This document shows positions 51,802 through 59,489 of a stretch of DNA of 59,489 nucleotides, in pieces (within the stretch, counting starts at the first letter, position 1; every line of letters begins with the position of its first letter). Source of the stretch: an uncultured Atopobiaceae bacterium (lineage in GTDB: Bacteria; Actinomycetota; Coriobacteriia; Coriobacteriales; Atopobiaceae). A model generated the notes under the pieces. The model worked only from the letters and a program-made list of their open reading frames with translations, was not told the DNA's origin and searched no databases. The stretch is from positions 1 to 59,489 of the forward strand of contig CALUJM010000014.1 in assembly GCA_944320975.1 (NCBI GenBank). Reading direction: 5' to 3'. The position numbers and the translations under genes were made by a program.

Positions 51802-54300
51802 ATGAGGCGCGCAGACATCATCGCCAAGCTCACGCTCGAGGAGAAGTGCGTCCTGCTGCAGGGCGCCACGCCCTTCGGCACCTGGCCGCTCGAGAAGGCG
51901 GGCATCCCGCAGATGGAGTTCTCCGACGGCCCGTCCGGCGTGCGCCACCAGGCCGGCGAGCACGCCGACCACCTCGGGCTCTCCGGCTCGGAGCCCGCGA
52001 CGTGCTTCCCCACCGCCGTCACCATGGCCAACACCTGGGATGAGGAGCTCGAGGAGCGCGTTGGCGCGGCCATGGGCCAGGAGGCGGCCGTCCAGAAGGT
52101 GGGCACGCTGCTCGCGCCCGGCCTCTGCATCAAGCGCAACCCGCTCTGCGGCCGCAACTTCGAGTACTTCTCGGAGGACCCGCTCCTGTCCGGCAAGATG
52201 GCCGCCGCCTTCGTGCGCGGCGTGCAGTCAAACGGCATCGCGGCGTGCCCCAAGCACTTTGCCGTCAACAGCCAGGAGACGCGCCGCCAGGCGTCGGACT
52301 CCGTCATCGACGAGCGGACCCTGCGCGAGATCTACCTCGCCGGCTTTGAGACCGTGGTGCGCGAGTCCGCCCCCAAGACGATCATGACCTCGTACAACCT
52401 CGTGAACGGCACCTACGCCAACGAGAACGAGCACCTGCTCAAGGACATCCTGCGCAACGAGTGGGGCTTCGACGGCGCCGTGGTGACCGACTGGGGCGGC
52501 TCCAACGACCACGCCGCCGGCGTGGCGGCAGGCTCCACCTTTGAGATGCCGGCGCCCGGCCTGGGCGAGGCCCGCGAGCTCATCGAAGCCGTACGCACCG
52601 GACGGCTGTCCGAGAAGGACGTGGACGAGCGCGTCGACGAGGCCATCGAGCTCGTGCTCTCCACGCGCGCGGGCCTCGATGCGGCGCCGGCCGCCTTCGA
52701 CGCCGCAGCCCACCACGCGCTCGCCCGCAAGGCAGCCGCGGAGGGCTGCGTCCTGCTCAAGAACGAGGGCGACCTCCTGCCGCTCGCGCCGCGCACCCGC
52801 GTGGCCCTTATCGGCGACTTTGCCGAGACCCCGCGCTATCAGGGCGCGGGCTCCTCTGCGGTCAACAGCACCAGGGTGGACAGCCTGCTCGGCCTCATGG
52901 GCGAGACGGGCCTCGAGCTGGTGGGGTACGAGCCCGGCTTCGAGCGGCACGGAGGCGAGAACCGCGCCAAGCTCGAGGCAGCGCTCGACCTCGCCGCGCG
53001 CGCCGAGGTGGCGCTTCTCGCCCTCGGCCTCGACGAGGTGGCCGAGACCGAGGGGGCGGAGCGCCGCACCATGGCGCTCAACGCCAACCAGGTCGAGCTG
53101 CTCCACGCCATCGCTCGGGTCAACCCGCGCATCGTGGTGCTGCTCTCCGCAGGCTCCTGCGTCGAGAGCGACTGGGTGGCCGACGCCCCCGCGGTTCTCT
53201 ACTGCGCGCTCGGGGGCCAGGCCGGCGCGGGCGGGGCGCTCGACGTCGTGACGGGGGCGGTCTGCCCGTCGGGCAAGCTTACGGAGACCTGGCCCGCCCG
53301 CCTTGAGGACGTCCCCTCCTCCGCCAACTACCCCGCCGAGGACCTGCATGCCGAGTACCGCGAGGGCATCTACGTTGGGTACCGCTACTTCCAGACGGCA
53401 CACGTGCCGGTGGCCTATCCCTTTGGCTTCGGCCTCTCCTACACTTCCTTCTCTTACTCCGACCTCAGGGCCACCGAGCACGGCGCCAGCTTCATCGTCA
53501 CCAACACCGGAACGCGTGCGGGCGCCGAGGCGGCGCAGCTCTACGTGGCAAAGCCCGACCACAAGGTCTTCCGCCCCGAGCAGGAGCTGCGCGGCTTCGC
53601 TCGCGTGGAGCTCGCGCCCGGGGAGTCTCGCCGCGTGACGATCGCCCTCGACGAGCGCGCCTTCTCCTACTTCAACGTGGCGACCGGGCGCTGGGAGATC
53701 GAGGGCGGCACCTACGAGGTCCGCGTTGGGGCCTCGAGCGAGGATATCCGCCTAATCGACGAGGTCAGGCTCGCCGGCACCGCCGCCCCGAACCCCTACG
53801 CGGGGATCGACCTCGCACCCTACGAGACGGGAAAGGTCGCCCAGGTCAGCGACGGGCACTTCTCGTCCCTCCTCGGCAGGCAGCTCCCCGACGGCGATCA
53901 ACGCATCAACCGGAACATGTGCTTCCGCGACCTCAACCACGGGCGCTCGGGCATCCTCTGGATCGTGTGGCTGGTCCTGCGGTCCCGCGTGCGCGCCATG
54001 GAGAAGAGCGGGGCCTCGGACATCAACGTCCTGTTCATCTGGAACATGCCCCTGCACGCCATGGGCATCATGACCAGCGGCATCACCGACATGGACGTCG
54101 TGGACGCCGTCCTGCGCGAGGTGCGCGGATGGGGCTGGGGCGGCGCGGTCCTTCTCGCCCTGGCGCTTGCACTGGGCTGGGGGCCTCTGGTCGGCTGCCT
54201 GCTCTGGCTGGCGTGGGTTGTCGTGCCGATCCTCGGGGCGCTTGTCGCCAATCTCGTTCGCAACGCCGCCCTCGCCCGCAAGCTCGCAGGCAGGTGCTAG
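51802..54300 (+). CDS. Beta-glucosidase (GH3) with C-terminal membrane segment
   Basis: This 832-residue GH3 enzyme hydrolyses beta-glucosides. It has EFSDGPSGVRHQ, ACPKHFAVNSQETRR and GAVVTDWGGSNDH, with the nucleophile at about Asp230. The second domain shows GEGCVLLKN-like AAAEGCVLLKNEGDLLPL, and the fibronectin-III-like domain has FGFGLSYTSFSYSDL. After about residue 700 comes an unusual tail (INRNMCFRDLNHGRSG) and two membrane helices ending ARKLAGRC. The enzyme is probably held at the membrane with its catalytic part in the cytoplasm, since there is no signal peptide. It is followed by gtrA. Confidence 0.93.
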   Translation: MRRADIIAKLTLEEKCVLLQGATPFGTWPLEKAGIPQMEFSDGPSGVRHQAGEHADHLGLSGSEPATCFPTAVTMANTWDEELEERVGAAMGQEAAVQKVGTLLAPGLCIKRNPLCGRNFEYFSEDPLLSGKMAAAFVRGVQSNGIAACPKHFAVNSQETRRQASDSVIDERTLREIYLAGFETVVRESAPKTIMTSYNLVNGTYANENEHLLKDILRNEWGFDGAVVTDWGGSNDHAAGVAAGSTFEMPAPGLGEARELIEAVRTGRLSEKDVDERVDEAIELVLSTRAGLDAAPAAFDAAAHHALARKAAAEGCVLLKNEGDLLPLAPRTRVALIGDFAETPRYQGAGSSAVNSTRVDSLLGLMGETGLELVGYEPGFERHGGENRAKLEAALDLAARAEVALLALGLDEVAETEGAERRTMALNANQVELLHAIARVNPRIVVLLSAGSCVESDWVADAPAVLYCALGGQAGAGGALDVVTGAVCPSGKLTETWPARLEDVPSSANYPAEDLHAEYREGIYVGYRYFQTAHVPVAYPFGFGLSYTSFSYSDLRATEHGASFIVTNTGTRAGAEAAQLYVAKPDHKVFRPEQELRGFARVELAPGESRRVTIALDERAFSYFNVATGRWEIEGGTYEVRVGASSEDIRLIDEVRLAGTAAPNPYAGIDLAPYETGKVAQVSDGHFSSLLGRQLPDGDQRINRNMCFRDLNHGRSGILWIVWLVLRSRVRAMEKSGASDINVLFIWNMPLHAMGIMTSGITDMDVVDAVLREVRGWGWGGAVLLALALALGWGPLVGCLLWLAWVVVPILGALVANLVRNAALARKLAGRC

Positions 54301-54321
54301 TCGCTCAGAAAGGACCACATC

Positions 54322-54813
54322 ATGAGTTTCAAGAGCTGGACCGAGAAGAACCAGGGCGCCTGGGAGTTCATCAAGTTCATGGTCCTCTCCAACATCTCCA
54401 CCATCACGCGCATCGTGCTGACCGCCGTGGGCACCGCGATCTTCGTCGACGCGCTGAGGATGACCGAGCCGTTCCAGTTCCTGATCTTCGACTACCGCGA
54501 CACGGGCGTGGGCGCCTTCGTGACGTTTCTCATTGCCGAGGTGATGGCACAAGTGGTGAACTTCTTCGTGCAGATGAAGTGGGTCTTCAAGTCAGACGCC
54601 TCCTTCCGAGACACCGCCTGGAAGTACGCCGTGCTGGCCGTGCTGATCGTGGTCGTGAACCTGCTGCTCCCCAACTACGTCATGAGCTTCTGCCAGCAGA
54701 GCCTCGGCATCGACGCCACGCTCGCCGGCACCATCGCCTCCGTGGTCAACACGTTGCTCGCTGTGGTGGTGAGCTTCCCGGTCCTCAAGTTCTGGATCGC
54801 CCCGGGCAAGTAG
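54322..54813 (+). CDS. GtrA-family membrane protein
   Basis: This 163-residue protein has four hydrophobic segments and QVVNFFVQMKWVFK, the region typical of GtrA-like proteins, which often flip or move polyprenyl-linked sugars. The start MSFKSWTEKNQGAWEFIKF precedes the first helix; EKN is encoded by a motif copy. It is 21 bp after the GH3 gene with GAAAGGACC as ribosome site, so the two are co-transcribed. Confidence 0.8.
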   Translation: MSFKSWTEKNQGAWEFIKFMVLSNISTITRIVLTAVGTAIFVDALRMTEPFQFLIFDYRDTGVGAFVTFLIAEVMAQVVNFFVQMKWVFKSDASFRDTAWKYAVLAVLIVVVNLLLPNYVMSFCQQSLGIDATLAGTIASVVNTLLAVVVSFPVLKFWIAPGK

Positions 54814-55223
54814 GCTTTTCGCGGTCCTGGCCGAGGACCCAAATCCGGATTTGGGTCCGCTGCCACGAGGGCTGTCGGACACACCCGTTCTTATCGATAA
54901 AGACCTTGTAGTCGAAGTTTAACGCCGCATCCGGACGCGACTCCTAAGCCGAGAAGTGCCCTCCGCTTCGGACCCAAATCCTCATTTGGGTCCGCGCGGC
55001 ACCCAAATCCGGATTTGGGTCCGACGCACGGTATAACCGTATGCCACTACAAGTTGAGACGTGAGGTTCTTCTCAGCACAAGATGCTGTGCCTCACTGTG
55101 TAGTTTGCAAGGTGACAACCATGTCTAACTTATTCCCATCACAATTCCTTGACATTTCTGCTAGTTTGGAGTGTGCCGTTACCCAAGCGGCTACGCAACG
55201 ACCACGTCAAAGGAGCGTGAGCA
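54814..55223. repeat. GGACCCAAATCC palindromes and pflB leader
   Basis: A perfect 24-bp palindrome (GGACCCAAATCC and its inverse) is at 54835-54858. A second with a 4-bp centre change is at 54970-54993, and a third at 55000-55022. After 55030 the DNA is AT-richer and lacks repeats; this is the likely pflB promoter region. TTGACA is at 55149-55154, but no good -10 follows at 17 bp. TTTGCA(16)TAACTT at 55104-55131 is another candidate. AAAGGAG at 55209-55215 is the ribosome site. Confidence 0.65.
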
Positions 55224-57311
55224 GTGAGTCAGGAAGCATGGCAGGGCTTTGTGGGTGGCAACTGGGAGCACGAGATCGACGTCCGTGACTTCATCCAGAA
55301 GAACTACACCCCGTACGACGGCGATGAGTCCTTCCTCGCCGGTCCCACCGAGAACACGACCAAGCTCTGGGATGAGGTCATGGACCTCTTCCAGCAGGAG
55401 CGCGACGCCGGCGGCGTCCTCGACATGGACACCGACCTCGTCTCCACGATCATCTCCCACCCCGCCGGCTACATCGATCAGCCGCTCGAGAAGATCGTGG
55501 GCCTTCAGACCGAGAAGCCGCTCAAGCGCGCCCTCATGGTCAACGGCGGCATCCGCATGGCCGTGGCCGCCTGCAAGCAGAACGGCTACGAGGTCGACCC
55601 GGAGATCGTGAACATCTACACGAACTACCGCAAGACCCACAACGCCGGCGTCTTCGACTGCTACACGCCCGAGATGCGCGCCTGCCGTCACAGCCACATC
55701 ATCACCGGCCTGCCCGACGCCTACGGCCGCGGCCGCATCATCGGCGACTACCGCCGCGTCGCGCTCTACGGCGTCGACCGCCTCATCGAGGAGAAGAAGG
55801 CCGAGCACGCCGGCACCCAGAAGACCATGAACGAGGCCACCATCCGCCACCGCGAGGAGCTCGCGGAGCAGATCCGCGCCCTCCAGGAGCTCGCGCAGCT
55901 CGGCAAGATCTACGGCTTCGACATCTCCCGCCCCGCCGCCTCGTTCCAGGAGGCCGTGCAGTGGCTGTACTTCGGCTACCTCGCCGCGGTCAAGGAGCAG
56001 AACGGCGCCGCCATGTCCATCGGCCGCAACTCCACGTTCCTGGACATCTACGCCGAGCGCGACCTCAAGAACGGCGTCATCACCGAGGCCGAGGCGCAGG
56101 AGATCATCGACCACCTCGTCATGAAGCTCCGCATGGTCAAGTTCGCCCGCACCCCCGAGTACAACGAGCTGTTCTCCGGCGACCCGCAGTGGGTCACCGA
56201 GTCCATCGGCGGCATGGGCGTCGACGGCCGCTCCATGGTCACCAAGACCGCCTTCCGCTACCTCCACACCCTCGAGAACATGGGCACCAGCCCCGAGCCC
56301 AACCTCACGGTGCTCTGGTCCACGCGCCTGCCCGAGGCCTTCAAGCGCTACTGCGCCAAGATCTCCATCACCACCAGCTCCATCCAGTACGAGAACGACG
56401 ACCTCATGCGCGTCTACCACGGCGACGACTACGCGATCGCGTGCTGCGTGTCCTCCATGCGCATCGGCAAGGAGATGCAGTTCTTCGGCGCCCGCGCCAA
56501 CCTCGCCAAGTGCCTCCTCTACGCCATCAACGGCGGCCGTGACGAGAAGACCGGCGAGCAGGTCGGCCCGAAGTTCCGTCCGGTCGAGGGCGACTACCTC
56601 GACTACGACGACGTCGTGTCCAAGTACCGCGACATGATGCAGTGGCTGGCCGAGGTCTACGTCAACTCCCTCAACATCATCCACTACATGCACGACAAGT
56701 ACTGCTACGAGCGCCTGCAGATGGCCCTGCACGACGAGCACGTCCACCGCTGGTTCGCCACGGGCATCGCGGGACTCTCCGTCGTGGCCGACTCCCTCTC
56801 CGCGATCAAGTACGCGAAGGTCAAGGTCGTCCGCGACGAGACCGGCCTCGTGACTGACTACCAGGTCGAGGGCGACTTCCCCAAGTACGGCAACGACGAT
56901 GACCGCGTGGACCAGATCGCCCACGACGTCGTCGAGGTCTTCATGAAGTACGTCCGCGAGACCGACACCTACCGCAACTCCGTGCCCACGACCTCGATCC
57001 TCACGATCACCTCGAACGTGGTCTACGGCAACGCCACCGGCAACACGCCCGACGGCCGTCGCGCCGGCGAGCCGTTCGCCCCGGGCGCCAACCCGATGCA
57101 CCGTCGTGACACCCACGGCGCCGTCGCCTCGCTGGCCTCCGTCGCCAAGCTCCCGTTCAAGGACGCGCAGGACGGCATCTCCAACACGTTCTCCATCGTG
57201 CCCAACGCCCTCGGCAAGGACGCCGCGGTCATGTTCGACGAGCTCGACCTCGACGCTCTGGGCGTGGACATCCAGATCGAGAACCCCGCTCCGGACTGCG
57301 GCTGCTGCTAG
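55224..57311 (+). CDS. pflB: Formate C-acetyltransferase body, lacking glycyl-radical domain
   Basis: This 695-residue protein matches pyruvate formate-lyase from its start ([20 protein letters not shown]) to [14 protein letters not shown]. The active-site pair is Cys407-Cys408 in [12 protein letters not shown]. Full-length PFL is about 750-760 residues; the final segment with the radical Gly is absent. Instead it ends with a new tail of about 27 residues, ...[13 protein letters not shown]. The missing domain is encoded 143 bp downstream as grcA. The start is GTG with AAAGGAG 8 bp before. Codon use is highly optimised, as expected for an abundant fermentative enzyme that makes acetyl-CoA and formate from pyruvate and CoA. 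Confidence 0.95.
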   Translation: MSQEAWQGFVGGNWEHEIDVRDFIQKNYTPYDGDESFLAGPTENTTKLWDEVMDLFQQERDAGGVLDMDTDLVSTIISHPAGYIDQPLEKIVGLQTEKPLKRALMVNGGIRMAVAACKQNGYEVDPEIVNIYTNYRKTHNAGVFDCYTPEMRACRHSHIITGLPDAYGRGRIIGDYRRVALYGVDRLIEEKKAEHAGTQKTMNEATIRHREELAEQIRALQELAQLGKIYGFDISRPAASFQEAVQWLYFGYLAAVKEQNGAAMSIGRNSTFLDIYAERDLKNGVITEAEAQEIIDHLVMKLRMVKFARTPEYNELFSGDPQWVTESIGGMGVDGRSMVTKTAFRYLHTLENMGTSPEPNLTVLWSTRLPEAFKRYCAKISITTSSIQYENDDLMRVYHGDDYAIACCVSSMRIGKEMQFFGARANLAKCLLYAINGGRDEKTGEQVGPKFRPVEGDYLDYDDVVSKYRDMMQWLAEVYVNSLNIIHYMHDKYCYERLQMALHDEHVHRWFATGIAGLSVVADSLSAIKYAKVKVVRDETGLVTDYQVEGDFPKYGNDDDRVDQIAHDVVEVFMKYVRETDTYRNSVPTTSILTITSNVVYGNATGNTPDGRRAGEPFAPGANPMHRRDTHGAVASLASVAKLPFKDAQDGISNTFSIVPNALGKDAAVMFDELDLDALGVDIQIENPAPDCGCC

Positions 57312-57325
57312 TCCTGTGAATCGGG

Positions 57326-57354
57326 TGTGAATCGGGGACAGTCCCCAATTCACA
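57326..57354. repeat. GGGGACAGTCCCC palindrome between pflB and grcA
   Basis: TGTGAATCGGGGAC and its near-inverse GTCCCCAATTCACA form a hairpin 14 bp after the pflB stop. It may terminate or process the pflB transcript before the separate grcA promoter. Confidence 0.85.
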
Positions 57355-57361
57355 GATTCGG

Positions 57362-57399
57362 TAATTGTTACTGTCATAGTGGCAATTATCGGGTACACT
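57362..57399 (+). promoter_or_regulatory. grcA promoter with dyad operator
   Basis: A 27-bp dyad at 57362-57388 has outer arms TAATTG/CAATTA and inner ACT/AGT. It overlaps a possible -35 (CTGTCA, 57371-57376) and is followed after 17 bp by TACACT (57394-57399). This suggests that the glycyl-radical domain is expressed from its own regulated promoter. Confidence 0.55.
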
Positions 57400-57454
57400 G
57401 CGAGAAACAGGGGATCGCCCCGCTCGGGGCGACCCATACGAGAAAGGAACTCAC

Positions 57455-57697
57455 ATGAGCGCTTCTTCCGAGCAGGTCGATAACCTCGTCAGCATGATCG
57501 ACGGCTATGTCGAGGAGGGCGGCCACCACCTCAACGTCAACGTCTTCACCAAGGAGACCTTGCTTGACGCCCAGGCCCACCCCGAGAAGTACCCGCAGCT
57601 CACCATTCGCGTCTCCGGCTACGCGGTGAAGTTCAACTCCCTCACCAAGAAGCAGCAGGACGACGTCATCTCCCGTACCTTCCACGAGGCGATGTAA
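57455..57697 (+). CDS. grcA: Autonomous glycyl-radical domain of pyruvate formate-lyase
   Basis: This 80-residue protein equals the C-terminal segment of PFL. It has [20 protein letters not shown] and the radical motif RVSGYAVKF with the radical Gly55, then [20 protein letters not shown]. It must combine with the 695-residue PflB body to make an active enzyme. E. coli GrcA (YfiD) is a 127-residue spare domain for damaged PFL; here no full-length PFL is visible, so it is probably an essential part. ATG 57455 follows GAAAGGAAC. Confidence 0.93.
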   Translation: MSASSEQVDNLVSMIDGYVEEGGHHLNVNVFTKETLLDAQAHPEKYPQLTIRVSGYAVKFNSLTKKQQDDVISRTFHEAM

Positions 57698-57716
57698 GGT
57701 CAACCTGACCTGTTAG

Positions 57717-57799
57717 GGGCGGGCCGGGAAGTTGCTCCGCAGAGTGCTTCGAGCCTTTCGGCGCTCAGAAACTCTGCTTCGCAACATCCCGGCCCGCCC
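57717..57799. repeat. 83-nt extended hairpin between grcA and pflA
   Basis: Outer arms GGGCGGGCCGGG / CCCGGCCCGCCC enclose GTTGC/GCAAC, GCAGAGT/ACTCTGC and GAGC/GCTC stems with small internal loops. The rod-like structure lies 19 bp after the grcA stop. It may be a terminator without T-tract, an mRNA-stability element or a structured RNA. Confidence 0.7.
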
Positions 57800-57845
57800 T
57801 CTGTCTAGAATGACGCTATTACATGTCTGGGTGGAAGGTGCGGAT

Positions 57846-58658
57846 GTGACTGTGGATGCCGAGAAGAACGCGCGGGACGTCGACGTGATCGGGAGGGTTC
57901 ACTCCACCGAGAGCTTCGGGACGGTGGACGGGCCCGGCACGCGGTTCGTGGTGTTCTGCCAGGGCTGCCCGATGCGCTGCCAGTACTGCCACAACCCCGA
58001 CACCTGGGAGTTCGCCCGCGCCGACGGAAGCGGCCCCGGCACCAGCGTGACCGTCGGCGAGCTCCTCGAGCGCTACGAGCGCAACCGCCCCTTCTACCGC
58101 ACCGGCGGCATCACGGTCACCGGCGGCGAGCCCATGGCGCAGCCCGACTTCGTGGCCGCCCTGTTCCGCGCCGCCCACGCGGCCCCCGCGGGACGCATCC
58201 ACACCTGCCTGGACACCTCCGGCGCCACCTATTCCGCGGCGGGAGCCGAGCGCTTCTCCGCACTTCTCGACGCCACCGACATGGTGCTCCTGGACATCAA
58301 GACCTCCGATCCCGCGCGCCACGAGGAGCTCTGCGGTCTGCCCGCGAGCCACGCCCTCGAGCTGGGCGACGAGCTCGCACGCCGACGCATCCCCACGCTG
58401 ATCCGCCACGTCGTGGTCCCCGGCATCACCGACTCCGAGGAGGAAGTTGCCGCCGTAGGCCGCATCATCGGGAACTGGGACAACGTCGTGGGGCTCGACC
58501 TGCTCCCCTATCACACCATGGGCAAGCCCAAGTACGAGAAGCTCGGCCTTGAGTACCCGCTCAAGGGCGTCCCCGCGATGAAGCCCGCGCGCGCCAAGGA
58601 GCTGCGCCAGGTGGCGCTCGAAGCCCGAGCCGCCCGCCGCGCCGAGCGCGGCAGGTAG
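57846..58658 (+). CDS. pflA: Pyruvate formate-lyase activating enzyme
   Basis: This 270-residue radical-SAM enzyme makes the glycyl radical. The 4Fe-4S ligands are Cys41, Cys45 and Cys48 in CPMRCQYC. SAM-binding elements are TGGITVTGGEPMAQ and the cofactor region HTCLDTSGATY. The C-terminus has VVGLDLLPYHTMGKPKYEKLG. I chose GTG 57846 with GGAAGG upstream; an ATG at 57810 would add 12 residues but overlaps a TAGAAT -10-like sequence. AEKNAR near the start is encoded by a motif copy. It should act on the GrcA Gly55. Confidence 0.93.
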   Translation: MTVDAEKNARDVDVIGRVHSTESFGTVDGPGTRFVVFCQGCPMRCQYCHNPDTWEFARADGSGPGTSVTVGELLERYERNRPFYRTGGITVTGGEPMAQPDFVAALFRAAHAAPAGRIHTCLDTSGATYSAAGAERFSALLDATDMVLLDIKTSDPARHEELCGLPASHALELGDELARRRIPTLIRHVVVPGITDSEEEVAAVGRIIGNWDNVVGLDLLPYHTMGKPKYEKLGLEYPLKGVPAMKPARAKELRQVALEARAARRAERGR

Positions 58659-58680
58659 CCGAACTGCGCACCGTCACCAC

Positions 58681-59415
58681 CTACGCCAAGAAATTCATCA
58701 CGAGCGCCACCATGGACTCCTTCTCCTCTGGGCGAGATTCAGCAATCATGAGGGCAACTGCCACGAGCGTGGTATCCGATATCCGCTTGTCGAGCCCGCG
58801 GAAGAGCAGCCCGTTTTTCTCGAGGAAGCAGAGGAGCAGCGCACACGCGATGCGCTTGTTCCCGTCGAGAAAACTGTGGTTCTTGATTACGAGATAGAGA
58901 AGGTTTGCGGCCTTCTCCTCAACCGTCGGATAGAGCTCCTCGCCTTCAAATGACTGGTAGATGACGGAGACGCTGCTCCTGAACGACTCATCCCTCGGCA
59001 CGCCGAACAAGTCACTCGAGAAGCGTCCGCGCATCTTCTTGATGAGAGCGACGCATTCATCATGGTCGAGTCGGAAGGTCGCGCTCCGCCCTCTAGGCCG
59101 CTTCACTGTCGACCGGTCAAACTGATCGAGCAGGTCAAACGCAATCGTGTAGCTCTCAACGATGTCAAGGATCTCTCGCGCGCCCACGTCATCGGGGATT
59201 CGCTCGATGACCTTTGCCACCATGCCCAGCTGCCGGAGCCTGCGCTCACTCTCGACATGCCCTTTGAGCACATAGCGCCTCAACACGTCCGTTGCCCAGC
59301 GCCTGAACTCCACGCCCCTCTGAGACTTCACGCGATAGCCCACCGAGATGATCACATCGAGGCTGTAGAAGGCGACCGGCCGCTCTGAGCTGGAAATATG
59401 CAAATAATGCATCAA
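58681..59415 (-). CDS. RhuM-family protein with Fic/Doc-like domain, 5' end unclear
   Basis: This 244-residue frame has SLDVIISVGYRVKSQRGVEFRRWATDVL, the core of RhuM-family proteins, and a C-terminal Fic-like motif HSFLDGNKRIACALLL (about 190-205) related to toxin Doc. Family members usually carry about 60-80 residues more at the N-terminus. Here a TGA stop lies in frame about 45 bp upstream of the first start (TTG 59415 or ATG 59412), so the gene is truncated, frameshifted or starts late. Codon use is less GC-biased than its neighbours, which fits recent transfer. The gene is convergent with pflA. Confidence 0.75.
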   Translation of the reverse strand: MMHYLHISSSERPVAFYSLDVIISVGYRVKSQRGVEFRRWATDVLRRYVLKGHVESERRLRQLGMVAKVIERIPDDVGAREILDIVESYTIAFDLLDQFDRSTVKRPRGRSATFRLDHDECVALIKKMRGRFSSDLFGVPRDESFRSSVSVIYQSFEGEELYPTVEEKAANLLYLVIKNHSFLDGNKRIACALLLCFLEKNGLLFRGLDKRISDTTLVAVALMIAESRPEEKESMVALVMNFLA

Positions 59416-59489
59416 TGCTCTTTTGCACAGTGGTGATGCCGCAGGGGCGGGACTGCCCCCTCACCTGCGCTTCTTCTCGTAGAACTCCC

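Noticed and set aside
57312..57454. PFL gap as a sequencing frameshift
   Set aside because: The gap is 143 bp with a palindrome, promoter-like dyad and a ribosome site before grcA, and the body has its own distinct tail; not a one-base error.

Overview
The window is one continuous piece of a high-GC bacterial chromosome with tightly packed genes and no rRNA, tRNA, phage or insertion-sequence genes that I can see. Gene content suggests a fermentative, saccharolytic, anaerobic actinobacterium of the Coriobacteriia, most like the Olsenella/Atopobium group. It has type III glutamine synthetase, pyruvate formate-lyase with its activase, maltodextrin and alpha-galactoside loci, a LigA with KIDG motif, and very strong GC3 bias. 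The assignment rests on gene families and style only, not on a database search.

Layout: 0.3-2.4 kb glnN (nitrogen assimilation). 2.9-6.1 kb polA-rnhA (replication and repair). 6.4-8.3 kb a NimA-like flavoprotein and a zinc-dependent phospholipase C-like protein. 8.5-14.8 kb gltB-gltD plus a coupled 67-residue ORF. 15.1-17.7 kb a BMP-type ligand-binding protein and a metallophosphoesterase. 18.0-19.7 kb amtB-glnK. 20.1-26.8 kb LacI regulator, malQ, glgP and a GH13 glucosidase (maltodextrin use). 27.2-35.0 kb GH36 alpha-galactosidase, sugar ABC transporter and divergent AraC regulator. 35.2-38.0 kb PHP phosphatase, RpiR regulator and tyrosine phosphatase. 38.1-40.2 kb ligA. 40.7-41.9 kb MFS exporter. 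42.2-45.1 kb csoR-copA with copZ nested in frame (copper efflux). 45.3-49.3 kb zinc-ribbon membrane protein, a small membrane protein and a pRiA4b ORF-3-like protein. 49.4-54.8 kb Fe-alcohol dehydrogenase, DedA, GH3 glucosidase and GtrA. 55.2-58.7 kb a split pyruvate formate-lyase (pflB body, separate glycyl-radical domain grcA) and pflA. 58.7-59.4 kb a Fic/RhuM-like protein.

The genes form two working themes: nitrogen (glnN, gltBD, amtB-glnK) and carbohydrate fermentation (malto-oligosaccharides, alpha-galactosides and beta-glucosides feeding a formate-producing pathway). GlnK carries Val at position 51 in place of the usual modified Tyr, so nitrogen signalling probably does not use covalent modification of that residue.

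The most unusual feature is the non-coding DNA. Almost every intergenic gap is filled by long palindromes of several unrelated families. Nearly all gaps also carry a short motif, CGAGAAGRAC, on either strand, singly, as inverted pairs or as tandem arrays (one with an exact 17-bp period). The same motif occurs inside genes, often at permissive positions (GEKD/AEKN or VLLA peptides). One palindrome class with a GGGGAC...GTCCCC core lies directly against or across stop codons. Other families occur in pairs on both sides of a gene set. The split pyruvate formate-lyase and the nested copA/copZ are the strongest protein-level oddities.
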